41,680 nt of DNA from Actinomycetes bacterium (lineage in GTDB: Bacteria; Actinomycetota; Acidimicrobiia; Acidimicrobiales; Acidimicrobilacustridaceae): positions 1-41,680 of the forward strand of contig JAKOVR010000009.1 of assembly GCA_029782025.1 (NCBI GenBank), written 5' to 3'. Made by a program: the position numbers and the translations under genes. Below the pieces are notes generated by a model. That model did not search any database. It was not told the DNA's origin and worked only from the letters and a program-made list of their open reading frames with translations. Below are positions 37,897 through 41,680 of the stretch, piece by piece; the first letter of the stretch is position 1; every line of letters starts with the position of its first letter.

Positions 37897-37937
37897 GAAC
37901 GTGGACCCCGCGACAGCGGCCCCGCGTGCTGTGTCGG

Positions 37938-38420
37938 TCAGCCGCCGTAGTTCATGCCGGTGGTGCGCAGGTTGAGCGGGACCTTCGAGGCGTCGCGCAC
38001 GCCGGCGCCCACGACTTCGGCCACGAAGACCGTGTGGTCGCCCCGGGCGACCGTGTCGGTCACGCGGCACTCGAACCAGTAGGGCACCTCGTCGAGGATG
38101 GGGGCGTCGGTGGCGACGCCGCGCTCGAACTTGTGGCCGTTGATCCGGTCGCCCTCCACCGCCGTCGACCGGAAGAAGGCCTTGGCGATGTCGAGCTGGT
38201 CGTCGGCGAGGACGTTGACGGCGAACTTCCCGGTCTTCTCGATCAGGGCGTCGAGGCCGCTGTCGACCTTCACCCCGGCGGCGACGAGCGGGGGCTCGAA
38301 CGACACCTGGGTGAGCCAGTTCACACCGCCGCCGGCGAAGGCGTCGCCGTCGGCCGCGGTCATCACGTACAGGCCATAGGTGATGGCGCGCAGCGCCACC
38401 TTCTTCTCCTGGGGATCCAT
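37938..38420 (-). CDS. Flavin reductase-like domain protein
   Basis: A 160-residue split-barrel flavoprotein. ALRAITYGLYVMTAADGDAFAGGGVNWLTQVSFEPPLVAAGVKVDSGLDALIEKTGKFAVNVLADDQLDIAKAFF is the standard flavin-reductase domain: the GLYVMTA start, the NWLTQVSFEPPLV FMN-binding stretch, and the FAVNVLADDQ helix. Such proteins supply reduced FMN to two-component oxygenases, or act as small flavoprotein reductases. The LLM oxidoreductase at 35430 is a possible partner, though not in the same operon. TACACT lies 6 nt before the ATG at 38420. Confidence 0.9.
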   Translation of the reverse strand: MDPQEKKVALRAITYGLYVMTAADGDAFAGGGVNWLTQVSFEPPLVAAGVKVDSGLDALIEKTGKFAVNVLADDQLDIAKAFFRSTAVEGDRINGHKFERGVATDAPILDEVPYWFECRVTDTVARGDHTVFVAEVVGAGVRDASKVPLNLRTTGMNYGG

Positions 38421-38426
38421 GGCCGG

Positions 38427-38432
38427 AGTGTA
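38427..38432 (-). promoter_or_regulatory. -10 element TACACT of the flavin reductase gene
   Basis: TACACT on the minus strand ends 6 nt before the ATG at 38420, one of the best leaderless -10 boxes in the window. Confidence 0.52.
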
Positions 38433-38442
38433 GGCAGCGGGA

Positions 38443-39687
38443 TCAGCCGAGGCGGGTGGCGACGATGTTGCCGACGAGCGCCTCGGCGAAGTCGACGGCG
38501 TGCACGACCATGGTCGGGTCGGTGTTCTCCGGCGTGTCGGTGACGTAGTGGTAGTGGCGGGGCGAGCCCTGCTGGAGGTCGACGCAGGCGAGGGTGACGC
38601 CGTCGTACCCGGCGGTGAGGAAGGGGGCGACGTCGGTGGACCCGACCGGCACCTGGTACCGGCCCACGTCGGCGAAGCGGGGGTCCTCGGCCGTGCGGGC
38701 CAGCACCCCGGCCAACCAGGGGGCGTGGGGCTTGATGCCCTGCTCGCCCTCTTCGGTCCAGAACAGGTCGCCGTTGCTGAGGGTGTCGAGCCCGATGATC
38801 ACGGTGTCGGCGGTCGACCACTCCTGCCGGTGGGCGGTGGCGAGGCGTCGGGCCCCGCCGGTGCCGGCCTCTTCGGCGCCGGTGATGACGAAGACGTGCT
38901 CCACGTCGGGGTGGGGGTCGTGGCGGAGGCGCTCGGCCAGGAGCAGCGCGGCCGCCACGCCGGTGAGGTTGTCGGCCGCGCCGGGCACGATCGTGTCGCG
39001 CCGCACCACGTCGAAGTTGAGCAGGAACGAGATAAGGCTCGGGATGGCGATGGCGTACTCGGCCCGCCGGATGGCGCGGCGCACGCCGGCGGTTCTCGGC
39101 CCACGGCCGAGCAGCGAGCGCAGCCCCGCCACCGCCGCCCCGGCCAGGGCGGCGTGGGTGGCCAGCTCGAGCGAGCGGGCCGTGTAGGGCGCGGTGGTTC
39201 CCTTGTGGGTGAAGGTCTTGATGAAGCGGGGGTGGAAGAGCAGTCCGGTGTAGGCGGCGTCGATGTGGGCGAGGTAGACGAGGCGCAGGCGGGGCGTGCC
39301 GCTGCGGGCGGGGACGCGGGCCAGGAGGTTCTGGCTGGCGCCGTAGGGGAAGACCCGGCGGAGGACCTCGGCCCGCTTGGTGGAGTCGAGCCAGTACGAG
39401 CCGCCGCCGAGCGCCTGCAGGGCGGCACCGGCCCGGGGCAGCCGGCCGGCGACGACCGCGCCGGCGGTGGCGAGGCCGAAGTGGAGGGCGAGGACGGCGT
39501 AGAGGTTGTCGTTGAAAGCGAAGGGCTCGCCGGTCACCGACAGGTCGAGGCTCTCGAGCTCCCGCGCCACCCAGGCCTGGGCGGCGCGCTCGGCCGGGGT
39601 CATCGTGCGCCGTGGGGGGAAGTCCTCCACCAGCCGTCGCACCATCTCTTCGACGAAGGCGACCTCGTCGCCGATTGGGGTCTTCAT
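38443..39687 (-). CDS. M28-family zinc aminopeptidase-like protein with central membrane segments
   Basis: A 414-residue peptidase-like protein. Zinc-site elements of M28 enzymes are the His in LVYLAHIDAAY, the Asp in GAADNLTGVAAALLLAE, the Glu pair in ITGAEEAGTGG, the Asp in IIGLDTLSNGD and a late His in RHYHYVTDTPENTD. The N-terminal third has a hydrophobic stretch (LYAVLALHFGLATAGAVVAG), and a second (AIAIPSLISFLLNF) interrupts the catalytic domain, so it may be membrane-bound. I chose the ATG at 39687; ATGs at 39720, 39729 and 39738 are in frame and possible, none with a good Shine-Dalgarno. The gap to the flavin reductase (22 bp) suggests that gene could be read from here too. It is divergent from the FAD-linked oxidase. 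Confidence 0.8.
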   Translation of the reverse strand: MKTPIGDEVAFVEEMVRRLVEDFPPRRTMTPAERAAQAWVARELESLDLSVTGEPFAFNDNLYAVLALHFGLATAGAVVAGRLPRAGAALQALGGGSYWLDSTKRAEVLRRVFPYGASQNLLARVPARSGTPRLRLVYLAHIDAAYTGLLFHPRFIKTFTHKGTTAPYTARSLELATHAALAGAAVAGLRSLLGRGPRTAGVRRAIRRAEYAIAIPSLISFLLNFDVVRRDTIVPGAADNLTGVAAALLLAERLRHDPHPDVEHVFVITGAEEAGTGGARRLATAHRQEWSTADTVIIGLDTLSNGDLFWTEEGEQGIKPHAPWLAGVLARTAEDPRFADVGRYQVPVGSTDVAPFLTAGYDGVTLACVDLQQGSPRHYHYVTDTPENTDPTMVVHAVDFAEALVGNIVATRLG

Positions 39688-39750
39688 GGGTGCCGGGAGC
39701 ACCCCATCCGTGGTCAGCATCGACACCATGGCCCCCATGGTGCCACGGGC

Positions 39751-39756
39751 TAGGTT
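39751..39756 (+). promoter_or_regulatory. -10 element TAGGTT of the FAD-oxidase gene
   Basis: TAGGTT ends 8 nt before the ATG at 39765; no Shine-Dalgarno. Confidence 0.48.
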
Positions 39757-39764
39757 CTCCCGGC

Positions 39765-41132
39765 ATGGCTGACGACCGCACCGAGGCTGTGCGGGCGGCC
39801 CTGCTGGCCGAGGTGGGGGCCGGGGCGGTGGTGGTCGACCCCGACGTGATCGACGGCTACCGCACCGACCGGGCCACGGCGGTGGTGCCCGGGCTCCCGG
39901 TCGCGCTCGTGCGGGCGTCGGCCACGGCGGAGGTGCAGGCGACGCTGCGGGTGGCCACCCGGTTCGGCGTGCCGGTGGTGCCCCGAGGGCTGGGCACCGG
40001 GCTGTCGGGTGGGGCCACCGCCATCGACGGGAGCATCGTGCTGTCCACCGAGCGGATGCGGGCCCTCTCGATCGAGCCCGACGCCATGGTGGCGGTGGTG
40101 GGGCCCGGGCTGCGCAACGCCGAGGTCAAGGCGGCCGCGGCCGAGCACGGGCTCTGGTATCCGCCCGATCCGTCGTCGTTCGAGATCTGCTCGATCGGCG
40201 GCAACCTGGCCACGAACGCCGGCGGGTTGTGCTGCGTGAAGTACGGCGTGACCACCGACTACGTGCTCGGGCTCGAGGTCGTGCTGGCCGACGGCCGGGC
40301 CGTGCGCCTCGGCGGCCGCACGATCAAGGACGTGGCCGGCTACGACCTCAAGCGACTCTTCGTGGGATCGGAGGGCACCCTCGGGGTGATCACCGAAGCC
40401 ACGTTGCGGCTGCGGCCGGCGCCGCCGCCGGCGTCGACGGTGGTGGCCACGTTCGGGTCGGTGGTCGACGCCGGTCGGGCGGTGGGGCGGATCGTCACCG
40501 AGGTGCGCCCGGCCGCCCTGGAGCTGATGGACCGCGCCGCGCTGGCCGCGGTGGAGCGGGTGCAGCGGATGGGGCTCGACACCGACGTGGCGGCGCTGTT
40601 GCTGGCCCGCACCGACGGCGCGCCGTCCGAGGCGGAGATCGTGGCGGCGGCGTGCGCGGCCGCGGGGGCGGGGTACGTCGCCCGCACCGACGACCCCGAC
40701 GAGGGCGAGCTGCTGATGGGGGCTCGTCGGATGGCCATCCCCTGCGTGGAGCGGCTGGGCACCGTGCTGATCGAGGACGTCGGCGTGCCCGTTCCCCGCA
40801 TCCCCGAGCTGCTGGCCGCGGTCGAACGGATCGCGGCCGAGCACGACACCGCCATCCCCGTGATCGGCCACGCGGGCGACGGGAACTTCCACCCACTCGT
40901 CACCTACGACGCCGCCGACCCCGACGCCACGGCGAGGGCCGCGGCCGCCTTCGACGCCGTGATGGCCGCGGCGCTGGCCCTCGGTGGGACGGTGACCGGC
41001 GAGCACGGCGTCGGGGTGCTGAAGGCCCGCCACCTGGCCGAGCAGCTCGGCCCCGACGTGCTCGACCTCACCCGCCGGATCAAGGCCGCCCTCGACCCCG
41101 ACGGGATCCTCAACCCCGGCAAGTGGGTCTGA
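39765..41132 (+). CDS. FAD-linked oxidase (GlcD/D-lactate dehydrogenase type)
   Basis: A 455-residue flavoenzyme of the PCMH/VAO family. The FAD domain has VPVVPRGLGTGLSGGATAIDGSIVLS, YPPDPSSFEICSIGGNLATNAGGLCCVKYGVTTDYVLGLEVVLADG and GYDLKRLFVGSEGTLGVITEATLRL. The C-terminal cap has VIGHAGDGNFHP and TGEHGVG, with the His residues that bind metal or substrate carboxylate. This is the glycolate oxidase GlcD/D-lactate dehydrogenase/D-2-hydroxyglutarate dehydrogenase layout; without GlcE and GlcF nearby, D-2-hydroxyacid dehydrogenase is more likely than the glycolate complex. TAGGTT precedes the ATG by 8 nt. Its stop lies 4 bp before the extended arms of palindrome copy 6. Confidence 0.9.
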   Translation: MADDRTEAVRAALLAEVGAGAVVVDPDVIDGYRTDRATAVVPGLPVALVRASATAEVQATLRVATRFGVPVVPRGLGTGLSGGATAIDGSIVLSTERMRALSIEPDAMVAVVGPGLRNAEVKAAAAEHGLWYPPDPSSFEICSIGGNLATNAGGLCCVKYGVTTDYVLGLEVVLADGRAVRLGGRTIKDVAGYDLKRLFVGSEGTLGVITEATLRLRPAPPPASTVVATFGSVVDAGRAVGRIVTEVRPAALELMDRAALAAVERVQRMGLDTDVAALLLARTDGAPSEAEIVAAACAAAGAGYVARTDDPDEGELLMGARRMAIPCVERLGTVLIEDVGVPVPRIPELLAAVERIAAEHDTAIPVIGHAGDGNFHPLVTYDAADPDATARAAAAFDAVMAAALALGGTVTGEHGVGVLKARHLAEQLGPDVLDLTRRIKAALDPDGILNPGKWV

Positions 41133-41143
41133 TCCCCCGATCC

Positions 41144-41188
41144 CTTGGGTGCGTAAGGGCGCGCATAGCGCACCCTTACGCACCCAAG
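41144..41188. repeat. 45-bp intergenic palindrome, copy 6 of 6, bidirectional terminator
   Basis: Perfect 16-bp arms with the centre in minus orientation. Symmetry extends outward to 41137-41195 (23-bp arms), filling almost the whole 63-bp gap between two convergent genes (stops at 41132 and 41196). This position strongly supports a terminator function for both strands. Confidence 0.93.
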
Positions 41189-41195
41189 GGATCGG

Positions 41196-41675
41196 TCAGG
41201 CGAGGGAGGCTTCGAGCTTGGCCAGGGTCTGGAGGCCGAGCTCCACGGCCCCGAAGCCGATGGTGGCGGCGCGTTGCTCGGCCGTGGGGTGGAGCTGGCG
41301 CAGGGTGAGGACGGTCTTGCCGTCGGCCTGCTCGTCGAGGGTGACGGTCACCCGGAACGTGCCGGCGTCGTCGTCGCTGTCGTCGCCGTGATCCATGACG
41401 AGCAGCGACGGGGCCTCGATCTCGAGGAACGACATGCGGCTGGGCCAGACGGTGCCGTCGGGTCCGACCATGTCGAAGTGCCAGTGGCCGCCCGGTCGGA
41501 TGTCGATCTCGTGGGTGTGGCAGGTGTACCCGTCGGGCCCGAACCAGCGGGGGAGGAGGTCCGGATCGGTCCAGGCCTCGAACACCCGGGTCCGCGGTGC
41601 GTCCAGCACGCGGACGAGGACGATCTCCCGGTCGAGGGCCCACTCGGTGCGGCCGGTGGTGGGGGAGGTGGTCAT
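41196..41675 (-). CDS. SRPBCC/AHSA1-domain protein
   Basis: A 159-residue helix-grip protein of the AHSA1/DUF-type SRPBCC family. ALDREIVLVRVLDAPRTRVFEAWTDPDLLPRWFGPDGYTCHTHEIDIRPGGHWHFDMVGPDG is the family signature (the FEAWTDPxxLxRWFGP segment and the RPGGxWHFDMxGPDG turn). EIEAPSLLVMDHGDD and TVTLDEQADGKTVLTLRQLHPT complete the sheet; a long C-terminal helix follows. These proteins bind hydrophobic ligands and are often paired with an ArsR regulator, which would lie just beyond the window edge at 41675. The start codon is 5 bp from the window end, so upstream signals cannot be judged. Confidence 0.88.
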   Translation of the reverse strand: MTTSPTTGRTEWALDREIVLVRVLDAPRTRVFEAWTDPDLLPRWFGPDGYTCHTHEIDIRPGGHWHFDMVGPDGTVWPSRMSFLEIEAPSLLVMDHGDDSDDDAGTFRVTVTLDEQADGKTVLTLRQLHPTAEQRAATIGFGAVELGLQTLAKLEASLA

Positions 41676-41680
41676 GGTGC

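Noticed and set aside
926..41188. CRISPR array from the repeated 45-mer
   Set aside because: The six copies are kilobases apart with genes between them, no regular spacers and no cas gene.

Overview
The window is 41.7 kb of very GC-rich DNA, densely packed with short genes. G/C dominates third codon positions, many overlaps are of the ATGA type, and several families common in high-GC Actinobacteria are present: an F420/FMN split-barrel oxidoreductase, an LLM flavin oxidoreductase, two Baeyer-Villiger monooxygenases, a TIGR03086 protein and a WYL regulator. I infer an actinobacterium, perhaps class Acidimicrobiia; no rRNA, tRNA or core marker gene is present to settle this. No CRISPR array or prophage is seen. 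The only transposon trace is the start of an IS110-type transposase at the left edge.

Layout. Positions 1-~245 hold the first 11 codons of an IS110 transposase (minus strand) and its long noncoding left end, which by analogy may encode a bridge RNA. At 288-2689 are a DUF4126 membrane protein, a TIGR03086 protein and a divergent WYL regulator with a dyad operator. At 2742-6213 is a compact SDR / Baeyer-Villiger monooxygenase / esterase operon, which fits the route alcohol to ketone to ester to acid plus alcohol. At 6331-8619 a TetR gene with an elaborate start-site operator precedes a protein carrying a PEP-utiliser swivel domain. At 8659-13921 are mixed single genes: serine hydrolase, alpha/beta hydrolase plus NTF2-like protein, PPOX protein, PhyH dioxygenase and a proline-rich membrane protein. 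At 14027-17866 are a sigma/anti-sigma pair, an FxLYD membrane protein and a secreted zinc metallopeptidase lipoprotein.

At 17937-23928 a divergent LysR gene faces a tight five-gene operon: TauE/SafE exporter, diiron protein, alpha/beta hydrolase, VOC (extradiol-type) dioxygenase and sulfatase. I read this as a candidate organosulfur catabolic unit. At 24030-26322 are a 50-residue peptide with a Gly-Gly site, a GH4-family enzyme, and a tandem pair of paralogous ~103-residue proteins ending in a glycine run. At 26435-29798 are an SDR and a TetR/BVMO operon with a clear promoter and operator. At 29817-31946 are a GH5-like glycosidase and a second PhyH protein. At 32060-35163 is a two-component pair in which the response regulator is fused to a glutaredoxin-like plus thioredoxin-reductase-like module lacking all redox cysteines; its kinase carries a cNMP-binding domain. 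At 35430-41675 are an LLM oxidoreductase, a zinc-ribbon/PQQ-propeller membrane protein, a flavin reductase, an M28 peptidase, an FAD-linked oxidase and an SRPBCC protein.

Two window-wide patterns stand out. First, six copies of one 45-bp palindrome (arms CTTGGGTGCGTAAGGG) lie between genes. They act as probable hairpin terminators and create false protein starts reading MRKGAHSAPLRTQ. Second, most first-in-operon genes lack a Shine-Dalgarno sequence and instead have a TANNNT-like hexamer 6-9 nt before the start codon, the geometry of leaderless transcripts. Genes inside operons use stop/start overlaps or AGGAG-type sites.
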